Part shown: positions 44,801-54,728 of the stretch, one piece after another | Position numbering within the stretch: the stretch's first letter is position 1 | Layout of the letters: each line of letters opens with the position of its first letter | Origin: Symsagittifera roscoffensis | Lineage: Eukaryota; Xenacoelomorpha; Acoela; Convolutidae | DNA length: 64,000 nt | Reading direction: 5' to 3' | NCBI RefSeq assembly: GCF_963678635.1 | Contig: NC_087067.1 | Span: 42,558,696-42,622,695 of the forward strand | The notes under the pieces: model-generated | Told to the model about the DNA's origin: nothing | The model's database searches: none | Seen by the model: only the letters and a program-made list of their open reading frames with translations | Made by a program: the position numbers and the translations under genes

Positions 44801-47457
44801 CTGCAGCTGCTCTGCAATGAACAAGCGAAATGCACTATTCGTATACACATGCGAACAAAAAGTTAATAATAAATTCGATATTCTATTTTATACCAAAATT
44901 AGCGAATTAATAGAAGTAGCGGAAAACTTATCGTCTGCCCAAAGATTCGAACCAATGAATTCGTCCTCCCACCAAAGTACCATACTTGTCCTCCCGTGTA
45001 TCTTAGTATGATTAACTAGATCGTTAAACTGACGGACACATAATGGCAGCGAAGATGGACTCCGTTATTCTTGCCGATTGCGCAAAACAATTTTGCAATA
45101 AGATTCAAGTGCTTTTCAACGTCGAGAAAACTGATAAATACTCCACGATTCATTCTTTCGCTATTACTTTCAATTTCCAGTTTTTTTAATTTCATTTCAT
45201 GCCCACAAAAACTATACCGCAAATTAATTGGTGACCTTTAGTTAGCAAGAATGTGGTGTTCTCTTCGTTCACGTTCTTCTGGAAGTCAATGGATATGTCA
45301 CTGAGTCTCTTCTTGATGGCCTTGATCTCCTGTCTCACAGCCTCATCTAAGTGGAGTCCACTGCGCAGTCCACTTTTCACCAGTCGCTCTATGTACCGCT
45401 TCGACTCTCCTTCTAGTTTAGAGCCTGTCAATAGAACAAACGAGAATAGCCAGTTGCTGATTCGAAAGTGCCACCGAACATTCCCCCATCAATTTTATCT
45501 GCGCAAAAAAAAACTTTTAAAAAACGATAGAAGTTTTCGTTTTTAGAGCAAGTTTTTGGAGCGCTAATTATTGGGAAATTGACAAAATGAACATAAAAAT
45601 TAAGCAACATTACTTGACGAAATTATCTTCTAGCGTGATTCATGACAAGTAATTTATTTCACTAGTACAAAGACCGTTACCCAATCATACAAAGACGGTT
45701 ATCCAAACTGTTTGGTAGCTTTTTGGTAGCTTTCCACTATGAATTGCGTGTTTCCGTCTAAAAATTAGTGCATAATTGCTCCAAAGCAACAAATGGATGC
45801 CGTAAAATAATATCAAAGGAAACTCTTAGGGTTGTCAGGTGGTCAAACACCTGGGGGTGATGGAACATCTTTTCGACACCGAATGTTTCAATGCAGGTCG
45901 AACTACGACTGAAATGGCTCAAAATGATACGACATTCGACTTGTTAGGACCGTTTTAAGTGGTACATGGTTGTCTTTCCGCGGGCAAAAACAACCGAATA
46001 CAAGTTCCTTCCTACGACTTGGTCAAAATTACCAGAGAAGGTCTGTTCAAACAGTCCAAATAAGATAAACAAAATAAATCATAGTCTTAACAATCAAGTT
46101 TTACTGTTTTACTCAGAGAAATTCAGTAACGTTAAGATCGGCTAAAAATGTCCCTGGTTATGAACAACAAGCTATTTTTTCAGGGCTCACAATTGTTGCC
46201 TCACCTTAGACCTTAGTCTCCTTACTGTCGCTTCTTTATGAACTCAATCTAATTTACCGATTTCGGACTTGTGGAATGATTGGAGACTGTCGAACACGTC
46301 TTTCCTCATCTGCATTTCCACGCTGTGCTCACTCAGTTTCTTGTCTGCCTCCGTGCTCGCATTTCTGATCTCCTCCGAGGGGTGCACGTGGTGCAGGAAC
46401 TCCAAGTTGTTCTCTATAGGGTACTGCTTGGCAGAATGGTCAGACAGACGAAGCAGCACCGAGTCCTCAGTCAACTATCAAAATTGAACGTCACCCGTCA
46501 AAAAATTTCAAAAACAGCTCCATAGTGTTTTAACCCCGCCAGTACAAGTATGATAGAGGGGTCCCAAGAAAATTAACGGCTCCCTAATTTAAATAAATGC
46601 CTCTAGTTTTTTTGGAAGTTGTTCTAGTTTTTTGCATCGGCGATTTCAATTAAAGTATCGAATAAGTTTGTGCAAATGAGGCAGGTTAATTATGTTGGAG
46701 AAATAGCTTTGATACGACCCACTGGCGCATATTGAATTAGTTATTACTGCAGTCTTTGCTTGAAATAGTTGCCGTATTTGCTTAAAATAGTGTGATTCGG
46801 GACCCTCTCTCACGCTTGTACCTAAATTTCTGCAGGCTTATTTTCAGTTTCGACACATATAGGTTTAAATTATTGATAACAACTGCATTATAGAAAAAAA
46901 AAACTCATTAATTGAGTTGTCAAAATGTGCATTCGAAGGATACTATAAGCAATTATTTTCCCGAAAACCTACGTGGAGATAATCGGGACCTACGCAGATT
47001 TTCAACTTCAAGTCACACTTGATTTTCTTGTCAAAAAATGTCAAACATTTGTGTTACTGTTTCAACTAAATTCGATTAAAATTTGTTACATTCGATTAAA
47101 TTGTGACCAAAACACTCCAAAATGCTTTTTTCGTAGTTGAACGAAAGTTTTTCATAAAAATTGAGCTTGAAGTCAGCCAAAAAATTGAGGTCCCTGAAAA
47201 AGCGCAATCGCTTGTCATTGCTCGTTTGCCTCTTGAACAGCAATTTCGACAATCCGAAATTTCGGTTTGAGTTTCGGCGTCACAAGGTCAGAATATAACT
47301 TAAGGATGAAATCATGACCTTAACTGACCTTGTCTGTGGGCAATGCTGCCACTTCATCTAGAACTTTCTTGTCTGTTGCTATGACTTCATCGCACAAAGT
47401 GGCAATTTCCTGGGCAGAGAGGTTAAAATTGAGGCGGATATTTGCAACAGCAGCCAT
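32858..47457 (-). CDS. THOP1: Thimet oligopeptidase / neurolysin, M3 zinc metallopeptidase (11 exons, 662 aa)
   Basis: Coding exons: 47457-47329, 46474-46258, 45424-45236, 44811-44600, 43582-43310, 42547-42406, 42146-41998, 41656-41535, 41330-41114, 39909-39763, 33049-32858. Phases agree throughout and total 1989 nt. The enzyme cleaves short bioactive peptides, mainly in the cytosol. HEFGH at 456-460 holds two zinc ligands and the catalytic Glu. The third ligand is Glu485 in DFVEAPSQM, with the same spacing (29) as in human THOP1. GYDAQYYGY at 587-595 carries the substrate-contact tyrosines. ASTEADKKL and the C-terminal [11 protein letters not shown] also match. There is no mitochondrial presequence. 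Introns 5 and 7 use GC donors (AAG|GCAAGT). The last intron is 6.7 kb and full of repeats. The symbol marks the family; THOP1 and NLN cannot be told apart here. Confidence 0.95.
33148..33332. mobile_element. Small MITE, 185 bp, 8-bp target duplication
   Basis: Inverted termini GGTACAAGTATGATAGTT and GGTACAAGTTTGATAGTT bound the element. It is flanked by TAGCAGAG (33140-33147) and TAGCAAAG (33333-33340), an 8-bp duplication with one mismatch, as in hAT-type MITEs. It lies in the last intron of the thimet oligopeptidase gene. Related copies are at 36743-39172 and 46541-46822. Confidence 0.8.
34213..34570 (+). repeat. Short tandem repeats (15 bp x3 and 63 bp x3)
   Basis: GACCAGCAG(T)GATGA-like 15-mers repeat at 34213-34258. 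A 63-bp unit encoding [18 protein letters not shown] repeats three times at about 34370-34565. The 63-bp unit keeps one frame open, but no protein family is recognisable. Confidence 0.75.
34570..35900 (+). repeat. Satellite of ~191/194-bp monomers in alternating order
   Basis: At least six monomers sharing CTGGACGATATAATGGATTG run head to tail. From 34860 the period alternates 194, 191, 194, 191. The longer monomer carries GGGTGGTGTACTTTC and GAATTTGGACTAACC, the shorter one GGGTGTATTTTC and GAACTTGGACAAACC. So the repeating entity is a 385-bp dimer. The first and last monomers are more diverged. The 70-codon ORFs are by-products because the period is not a multiple of three. Confidence 0.9.
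36030..36160 (-). mobile_element. Possible hAT fragment
   Basis: The minus strand encodes [18 protein letters not shown], close to [18 protein letters not shown] of the hAT copy at 37.7 kb. It is too short to define ends, and probably a relic of a related element. Confidence 0.4.
36285..36725. repeat. Repeat of ~128 bp carrying a 20-bp perfect palindrome, three copies
   Basis: Two adjacent copies start at CCACCTTAAAATGTTGAG (about 36285 and 36413). A third partial copy lies at about 36660-36725. Each contains CAGCAATCATATGATTGCTG (36317-36336, 36445-36464, 36668-36687), identical to its own reverse complement. Confidence 0.9.
36795..38358 (+). mobile_element. hAT transposon with perfect 8-bp target duplication, decayed transposase
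   Basis: The ends are CAGGGCTTCCGCAAAAAGG and, reverse-complemented, CAGGGGTTTCGCAAAAGG. TATGATAG is duplicated exactly at 36787-36794 and 38359-38366. The plus strand encodes a BED-finger-like start (ATG 37053; CSCG..., then [12 protein letters not shown]), a middle block ([16 protein letters not shown]) and a C-terminal hAT dimerisation block ([18 protein letters not shown], then [15 protein letters not shown]) at about 38020-38150. Stops and frame changes split these, and the 1.56-kb length implies internal loss. It cannot transpose by itself. Confidence 0.9.
38524..38783. mobile_element. 260-bp hAT-type MITE
   Basis: The termini GGGTCTTATGCGTTAAACGG and (reverse complement) AGGTCTTATGCGTTAAACGG are flanked by AACTAATT on both sides (38516-38523, 38784-38791), an exact 8-bp duplication. 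A half copy with the same end, GGGCCGTTTTGTGCATAAGA, lies at about 39008-39030. Confidence 0.85.
39192..39534. repeat. Near-perfect foldback of ~340 bp
   Basis: The left arm from about 39192 and the right arm to about 39534 are complementary over about 165 bp, with a few mismatches and a very short centre near 39361. Landmarks present in both arms are AAACACGTTAAACACAAATT and CTATGGAAAA(C). It could extrude as a cruciform or give a long double-stranded RNA. It sits between the nested MITEs and the tRNA gene. Confidence 0.9.
39572..39576 (-). terminator. Pol III terminator of tRNA-Arg
   Basis: A TTTTT run on the minus strand starts 2 nt after the discriminator base of the tRNA gene. Confidence 0.8.
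39579..39651 (-). tRNA. tRNA-Arg (anticodon TCG)
   Basis: A 73-nt cloverleaf on the minus strand: acceptor GGCCGCA pairs with TGTGGTC, the A box is TGGCCTAACGG, the anticodon loop CTTCGAA reads CGA codons, and the T arm has GGTTCGAATCC. No intron, and CCA is not encoded. With its T-run terminator and good stems it looks functional. It is on the same strand as the thimet oligopeptidase gene, inside the last intron and 111 bp from exon 10. Confidence 0.95.
43979..44051. repeat. Perfect 29-bp inverted repeat with 15-nt loop
   Basis: Arms 43979-44007 and 44023-44051 are exact reverse complements, including CCGCGGCAACTCCTCCCTTC, with loop 44008-44022. It is markedly GC-richer than its intronic surroundings in intron 4 of the thimet oligopeptidase gene. 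It would form a very stable RNA hairpin. Confidence 0.9.
44052..44150. repeat. Dispersed repeat copy (partner at 53278-53375)
   Basis: It contains AAATGCATCAACTGT and ATTCGAATGTCAAAGCACAT, both also present in the same order at 53.3 kb. It is followed at 44170-44250 by a 42-bp tandem pair around GGTTCTTAACAATACA. Confidence 0.7.
46541..46822. mobile_element. 282-bp MITE of the GGTACAAG family
   Basis: The left terminus AGTACAAGTATGATAGAGGG and right terminus (reverse complement) GGTACAAGCGTGAGAGAGGG both continue into GTCCC. No clear target duplication remains. It lies in intron 1 of the thimet oligopeptidase gene. Confidence 0.7.
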
Positions 47458-47763
47458 TGACCTGAAAAGAGAAAAGCATCTGAAAAGAAAATTTATCTAA
47501 ATAATGGCAATCAAAAGATAACAGCAACAGCGGCAATCCTCACTTGAATGACTAAGTTACCGCCACACACTAGCTGTCTAATTTTCAAGTGCAAGTGCAT
47601 TTCTGGATGTCTATCCTTCTCTGACATTTTGCCAAACAATGTGCAAACCTTTTGGCAAAAAAAATCTTTCAAAAAACGCGAGTCATTAGTTGCGGTGGAT
47701 TTAGTGTCCGAAACAATTTTAAATCAGCACTCACTAAAAACCTATACTCTGACTTCATTTGTT

Positions 47764-47802
47764 GACACAGAGGTAACGCAGAGCTTACAGCACTTGCGAT
47801 AC
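47764..47802 (+). repeat. Dispersed 38-bp hairpin motif, copy 2
   Basis: It reads ACACAGAGGTAACGCAGAGC, then TTACAGCACTTGCGATA. It is a diverged copy of the motif first seen at 12531. Confidence 0.65.
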
Positions 47803-50715
47803 AACACGAACATTAAGAAAATGTAAAAAAAGTTTTAAAAGTAATTTCAAAAATTGGACTTTGCTCAAAACCTTAATTGTTTCTTTAACAAAATAAGTGA
47901 TAAGATAGAATGTATATTTTTAGATAAATAACATTTATTTTAAAAAACTTAGAGTCGCGCCACTTCTGCAGGAAAAATTCTCGCAACCGGTTCTTTCGAT
48001 TGAACTTCATCTCAAATTTGATAGGGAAGTTTTAAGAAAAGTCAAACAGTTTCAAAAAACGGCTTTCCAAGTTTCAAAGCTTTCGTCTGCAAAAACAAGG
48101 CCGTGGTAACTCAAGCAGAGAAGATTGAATACTTAACCTAAGAATTGGCAGGGTAGTTTTCGAGTAAAGCCAAAAAGTTTCCAAAAACTTTTTTAAGGCC
48201 ATTACTTTTTTCTCAAATAACTAGAGCAGAACCGGTTAAACAGGTAGGCTTTTGGCAATCTGTTATTTCATTGAAAACCTTGATATCAGATTTGGCATTT
48301 AGTTTTCGAGAAAAGTAAAAAAAAAACCAAAAAACGGTCAACATCACAATATACAAAACACAACCAATGTTAAATAAACTCTTAACAACTAATACTAAAT
48401 AAGCTTTTAGCAATAACCGAGCGGCAACTAAGCTGCCAACACGTCGTAAGACTCCTATCGAATCGAAAACAAGAAGACGCCCTAAAAATTGTGTCATTAA
48501 AAGTTTTGAACAAAACAGTCTAAAAACTTTTGATATCTTGCAAGACAAGTACCCTAATGATTCAAAAAAATCAATGATTTTTTTTTGCTTAAACAGTGAC
48601 ACAAAAAATAAGCTAACAAAGCTAATAAAGCATCAGCCAAAACCATTCAGGCCAAAAAAAATTAAGCAAAAAAACGAGAAGGAAAACATTCGTCAGAGCT
48701 TTTTTTTTTTACAAATTACAGGACTAAATCAAAAATACTTGCATCTACGATGAAAAGTTCTGACAACGCAAGAACATTCCACATTCACCGATGTGGCAAC
48801 TAACAGGCATTAGGGTACACAGGCAAGCACGCTTCCTCTAGGCCAAGAGGGAGAAGCCTCGAAGTTTCTAAAGTTCGCTAATTAACCACCTTCACAATTT
48901 CTTACAAATGGATGAAAAATTGTTTACTAAAAAAAGTCTAGTTCCCGATTACAAGACAGTGTAAAAAGAACGCTAAGTGCAATCAACACAAAAAAAAATT
49001 AAGAAATCTGCGTCCCTTTGCATTTCCTTGTAAAAAAACTTCTATTTGCTGGCTCATTTTCTATTATCTCGCGGGGAAGCTCAATTCCAGGGGTGAATCA
49101 TTTGTGTGGGTCGACCAACTTGAATATCCGAGCTCTACCAAAACATTTAGGACTCTCTTTTGTCAGAGTTTTTGCGCCACAGGCAATCTTTAAAAACCTG
49201 GCATTTTTTTCGGCCGGGGCGAAAAAATTATCGGCCTGCATCTATCCCTAAATTGCGTACTAATTTGCGCCAAAGGCGCCTTAAGAAAAGTTTCAGGGTT
49301 GGTCGGCTAAAACTAAATGCCGTAAAAGTCCTCCATCTGCTCCCATAACCCGTCCATAAATAATACAATTCCGTAAATTTGAGGTATAGGTAGTCCTATT
49401 TCGAGGATTGCAAATTCCCCAAAAATCACTTCAACCCCAGAGATTAAAATTTTCAACTCACATCAATCTTTTCCGTTGCATTGACTGACCTAAGTATGGT
49501 ACAAATTTTATCATGCGCGTCCAAGCAAAAATCATTTGAAATCAAGCAATCTGAAACCAGCACAGCAACCAGTGATTAAGGAGCACAACTTTAATGCCAT
49601 ACAGAGTTCTTTTTCGTTGAAAATTCCCCCTTAGGTCCGTCCGTCTTGTATGATCAGAAAAAAAACGAACAAACAAAAATATCCATCACTGGTGCATACG
49701 AATTACAGTAGCGTGGTGAGCATTTATGTCAGATCAGTCAACTGATATAACATTTTACAGTACAGCCCTTCGAACTCAACAGAAATTTCCAAAATGTTTT
49801 TCTAGCTTTGAAACAAGAGTATTTATTTTTTTAATTTATCAAGTCTTTAGATCGAAGAATGGATGAAATTTGTTACTCATCACGACAACAATAACTACAT
49901 TGAGGCAAATTTGCACCTCGAAAACAATCAAAACTTAAGCCGTCTAGTTTTTTAAAATTTTTACAAACTCACTGTGAAACACAAAGGGATGTTTCTCATT
50001 CACAATGCTTCATTTAGACCCAAAACTTAGCCTCAAAGCAATTTGGAACATTAATTTTCCCAATTAGCACCCGATTTTAACAAACATCAAAAAAATGTTT
50101 CGAACGACAACTATTTCTGACTTTTCCAACACTGCTAAATTGAACGATTTTTCAGGAAGGTAATGAACAGTACCCCTATAGTTATGCAATTTCCCTACTA
50201 GTATGATAGTGTAAATTTTTAAGCGAATCATTTATAAAAATGAGTAAATATCTAACAAAGACATCAGAATTTAACATTGGACCATTTTGAATTCAGATCA
50301 AAGAATTGCAGTTGATACTACAATAACCATGATAGAGGAGATTCACCTAAATGTGCAATCAATGACCACAATAACACAGTGCATAATCAGATCTTAGAAA
50401 AATATTTAATACAGTTACTCTAAAACTTATATAAGATTTCAACCATTTCGAGGAACAGTTCGTGAGCTTCTTAAATCCTAACTAAAAACCGATTAAAAAA
50501 GCATGCCTGCAAAATGTTCAATCAGCCTATAAATTCAACAATCGAGCTTCATAGGGATTCATATTAGATCCACTTTCTTTCAGCATTCATGTACATGATA
50601 TTGGAACTCCAAAAAAAAGCATGAAGATAACAATATTTAGCATCCAGATACCCTGTTATATAAAGAAAAAACAAGCGAATTGACAGTTTAAAAAAATACT
50701 TGAAAAACAAGCGCA

Positions 50716-50754
50716 ACACAGAGACGAAGAGGAGATTCAACCCACTTGCGATAC
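50716..50754 (+). repeat. Dispersed 38-bp hairpin motif, copy 3
   Basis: ACACAGAGACGAAGAGGAG followed by CACTTGCGATAC. The inner hairpin is weakened by substitutions. Confidence 0.65.
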
Positions 50755-51441
50755 GTCAAAAAAAAGAACGGCAGATAAACGAAAAAAAATTACGACAAAA
50801 GTCACTGACTCAGAGAAAAAATGAAATATCGATTTTTGTATTGATTGATTTTGGTGGTTGATTTTCACGAAAAATACTGAGAAAAACAATTGCCAGTATG
50901 AAATAGCTATTGAAAAATAGCATTGATCAAACGATTCCTGGACAGACAACACTTGGCTAGACAAATGACCCGAAAAAAATTGCTGCAAAAACTAGCTATA
51001 AGAAATCTTGAACTTTTCACAACCCCCTTCAAGAGCATAAATGCAGTAAAATTATTTTGGCTTTGATACGACTAATTTTGAGTCGAAAAACAGATAGATT
51101 GCCAATAGAAACCATTTAATCCGAAGAAAACAAAAGTGAAAAAACACGAGAACAATCAGCAAAAAAAAAGAAAATTAAAGTTGTATTGAAGGCAACAACA
51201 AAAATTATAACTAAGTGGCTATTTAAAACTCAGACATGCTCAAAAAATTGATTTCCAGACATTCCATCAGAAGAGACATGCTAACTGATTTTGTTGAACT
51301 AGTTCCTTACCCGAAAAAAGTCTATATTCCGATTTGATAACGTGGTAGATCGAATGTGTAAATGAACGAAAATTACGATTAGCTTAATTAAACTATTCAT
51401 TTAATTAAACTATTCATTTAATTAAACGATTCAAACATTAC

Positions 51442-51480
51442 ACACAGAGTCAAAGGGGAGCTTCGCATCACTTGCGATAC
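51442..51480 (+). repeat. Dispersed 38-bp hairpin motif, copy 4
   Basis: ACACAGAGTCAAAGGGGAGC then TTCGCATCACTTGCGATAC. The sequence after it (about 51540-51650) resembles the repeat body at 12.75-13.03 kb. Confidence 0.7.
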
Positions 51481-51690
51481 CACAAAAATTTCATTGCAAG
51501 CTAGCAGACAGGAAACGAAGAAGCAACGAAGAAATGTCATGAAAAACTTTGAACTATAAAATCCGTTTTTTGCGATCCGGAGGAAAGTATACAAATCATT
51601 TTTCCCTCGAACGACCCAAAACTAGGTTAAACAGCCAATAAAATATAAGCCGAAATCATTTAGGAGAAAATAATTGGGCAAAAAATTTAG

Positions 51691-51728
51691 ACACAGAAGC
51701 AAAGCGGAGCTTCGCAACACTTGCGATG
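51691..51728 (+). repeat. Dispersed 38-bp hairpin motif, copy 5
   Basis: ACACAGAAGCAAAGCGGAGC then TTCGCAACACTTGCGATG. It is only about 250 bp from copy 4 and in the same orientation. Confidence 0.7.
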
Positions 51729-52841
51729 CAAAAAACACATTGCAAAATAAGGAATGAAAAAAAAAGACAATAGAAGAAAAAATTTCTGAAAAATTATATT
51801 GGAAAAAAATACTTGACAAAATTTCAAAAAATACAGCTACAAAAACTTTATATTTGTATCAGATGAAGTTCATAAGCAACCCTTAGAAAATGGAAACCAA
51901 TTACGAGCGGCAACAGAGGCAAACAAACTTGGGGTCGAAAACTGTTGAGCCAAAAACAAAATTGTTGTCAAACAAATTTTCATTTAATTTAGAAGTTTTT
52001 TACGACCCATTCAAACTGAAATACATAAACCCAAACGGATATACTACGCCCTCGAAATTACGCAAAATAGGTTGACTAAGTCAATATAACATAAACTGAA
52101 ACTGTTCGAATATTAAAAAAAACAATAAAAAATTGAAAAAAAACTCATAATCAGACATGGTAAATTTACAAATTTGTAAAATTTCGATTTGATTAAAAAA
52201 AAACTTGGAATGATTATGATTATCGCATTTTACAATACGGATTTTCACCGATGCCAAGGAATTCAAAAATCATATTCGATTGAAATAAAAATGAGGCAGA
52301 TATCAAAAAAAATCCATAAATCAGGAAGCAAAAAAATAGCAAAACGCTTCATTTTGAAAAAAATGCAGCTAGACAGACACTAATGCATAAAAAGGGCATA
52401 CGAAAACTCGGTATTTTTCCAAATTTTGTTTTCAAGCAAAACACAAGTAAGCGTCAATACAGGATCATTGGCTCCTGCAAACGGGCTGCAAAATTCCACA
52501 GCATTTTCGCAATTAGTTTTCATCTGATTGTAGATGTACTTAATTTCGCAAGAATCAATTTGCAAACAATTTTAGATACTTATGGGTCGGTTTAATCTGC
52601 GACCTGCAGTACAAGTTGAGAAACATGGTTAAAAGGCGTCTAAAATTATCGCAATTTTTAATCAAACTGGCAAAGTGAGCAATTTCATTTTTATTGAACG
52701 ATTTCAACTTAGAGCGACTTCATTAATATTTGGTGCAATGGACATTGATATCTTTCAGATAATGTAGAAAAAGCTATAATAGCCTGTATAAAAAGCCTCA
52801 AAATCGAAGTAAGCTGAACAAAACGTGAAACGAAATTAAAA

Positions 52842-52883
52842 ACACAGAGGCGAAGCTGTGCTTCGCTCCGCAAACACTTGCGA
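52842..52883 (+). repeat. Dispersed 38-bp hairpin motif, copy 6
   Basis: ACACAGAGGCGAAGCTGTGC then TTCGCTCCGCAAACACTTGC. GCGAAGC and GCTTCGC can pair as a short hairpin. Confidence 0.7.
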
Positions 52884-54068
52884 GAACACGACCAAAAAGC
52901 AGCTCTATCAAGCGAAATAAGAAACAGTAAAAATAAGCCTCGAATTTGCAAAAACTCGAGACTTAGCAAAAACTCTAATTAGCAAAAATCTGCGACTAAG
53001 CAAATTTGAGTCTCACAAACTATTCAGCCACGGATGCTTAAAATCCCCAAAACTAGCCACCAATACTGCAGCTACATATGCTAATAAACTGGCAATTCGA
53101 TGCAGCAAAAGTAGCATCAAATACAAAAAGATACAATTTTGCATGTAAAAAATCGCAAATGATAAAACCACACTATGTTTAAATTATGCATTTCAAAAAT
53201 TGCGAGATATATTGAGTAAGAAAATTTTGGAAATCGAGATTTTATCATTGTCATGTTGTTTGAAAAAAAAATAATTCTCTTCGGTTCACTTGATGAATTA
53301 AAATGCATCAACTGTGTAAATTTACAACTATTCGAATGTCAAAGCACATATTATCAATAAGCTGTAAAGATTCAACTAAATTTCAAAGGTGCAACAAAAT
53401 ATCAAAATACCTTATTGCCAATTCGATGCAGCAAATCAGACGCAGCAAATATTGTTGCTTTAAGTCGCAACAAAATTGCGACTTAGTCTCCGCAACAAAA
53501 GTCGCAACAATATTTGCGACTTAGGTTGGAAAAAAAAGAAAGTTTGTACTATAACACATGCTTGCAAAGTGTAAAAAACGCGTAATACAAGACAAGCATT
53601 GCCATGTATAAAATGCGACAAAATTTAAAAAAAAAACAATGAGAGCAATACTTACGAAGTATACTTTCAGCCGAATACTTTGGAAATGTCAAAAAAGTCA
53701 ATAAGTTTTTGTTGCACATTGCTACCGACTAGTCTTGTTTCGCTTTGGCAAAATTTGACATTTTTCAAATATTGTCCTTTGCAACCCGTAAGGCGATTCG
53801 GGTTTCTTGAGAAAATGTAAAGGTGTGCCGAGTATCAGACTCGAGTATCACATTTGACTGCTTATGGACCTGTCTGATCACCTGTTTTCCGCTTGCAAAT
53901 CTGACACCGGTCAATTTCAAGTAACTAATTAAACAATATTCCAAGATTCAGCTTTTCAACGAAAAACAGTAAACTGAAAAACTGATTGAAGTTTTAAATG
54001 ATTAATCTAAGGGAAACATAAGTACAATTTGGAAATTTTAAAGCAAATTAAAACTAAATAATCTTTAA

Positions 54069-54362
54069 TCATTGATCTTTTTTAGCGTCTCCAGTTGCTT
54101 CAACTTCTGAGGTAGCTGTAACGTTGCTTTCTTCGTTTGCCTCTTTACCATCTTCTGTTGCGTTTTTAGAGTTGGAGCAATCTGTTCTTACCAGCTTGCA
54201 GACACCTCCTTCACACACTTGTTTGTAATCAGCTCTTTTCGAGTCGTCTTCAGGTGCCTTGACAATTCCCATCTTTTCAAGCCATGGCATCAAGTAGGGT
54301 CTGATGAACTTATGGAATATATACAGAATGAGTGGAATGAAAATACAAGGAACACAAACCAT
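54069..54362 (-). CDS. C18orf32-like (UPF0729) small membrane protein, 97 aa
   Basis: The N-terminus MVCVPCIFIPLILYIFHKFI and then RPYLMPWLEK fit the C18orf32 family pattern (MVCIPC, hydrophobic span, PYxYP). The family is a single-span protein of the ER/lipid droplet surface of uncertain role. The C-terminal half is charged and disordered (EDDSKRADYK, CEGGVCKL, then an acidic Glu/Ala/Thr tail), with total length near the family's. ATG 54362 is used rather than an upstream in-frame ATG at 54368 because the conserved MVC begins there. An acceptor-like TTTTTTCAG ends 13 nt upstream. It lies 366 bp downstream of the ZIP7 stop codon, same strand. Confidence 0.8.
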   Translation of the reverse strand: MVCVPCIFIPLILYIFHKFIRPYLMPWLEKMGIVKAPEDDSKRADYKQVCEGGVCKLVRTDCSNSKNATEDGKEANEESNVTATSEVEATGDAKKDQ

Positions 54363-54728
54363 TGTCACACCAAATCTGAAAAAAACTATTGATCACACCA
54401 AGCCTAAAAATTTCAGAATCTCCCTTTTGGGCTTTAAAAATTTATATGTCTACGGAAAAATTGACGACTTCAACCATACTTCTTATTACGCATTCTTGGC
54501 ACAAATTGAAACTTCAAAAGCTTTTTATAAACATAATATAAATAACCGATCAGTTGTAAATTGAAGCGCATTAACCTATAACAAAACTACCGAGCATATC
54601 AATTCAACATTTAATGAAGCAACGAGATGTTTATATTTTTGATACTCCATTTTTCCAAGTTAATTCCAAATGTACATATTCAGCCTTTATAAGTAAAATG
54701 TTCGTTATAAGCACCTGTTTTTAAAACA
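54363..54728 (-). other. Short spacer between ZIP7 and the C18orf32-like gene
   Basis: It contains an acceptor-like TTTTTTCAG (AG at 54376-54377) and an ATTAAA variant poly(A) signal, but no AATAAA on the minus strand. The spacing suits a polycistronic unit or two compact genes; sequence alone does not decide. Confidence 0.5.

Larger units (their letters stand above)
47458..54068. other. 6.6-kb AT-rich intergenic region with dispersed repeat motifs
   Basis: No gene was recognised. ORFs are short and Lys/Asn/Phe-rich. Copies of a 38-bp motif lie at about 47764, 50716, 51442, 51691 and 52842. A 17-bp tandem (TTTAATTAAACTATTCA) sits at 51385-51430. A repeat shared with 44.1 kb is at 53278-53375. 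Promoter elements for the thimet oligopeptidase gene should lie just above 47460, but none is distinct. Confidence 0.5.

Noticed and set aside
45236-45237. Non-consensus donor GTCACC of intron 3 as a sign of a pseudogene
   Set aside because: It is GT-AG with weak context. The phase and protein alignment across the junction are correct and all other exons are intact.
49018-49251. 77-codon ORF in the large intergenic region
   Set aside because: No signal peptide, domain, splice context or similarity that I recognise. Similar-length ORFs occur by chance throughout this region.
54069-54368. Selenoprotein K/S identity for the small membrane protein
   Set aside because: No in-frame TGA/SECIS arrangement. 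The MVCVPC start and PYLMPW block fit C18orf32 better.
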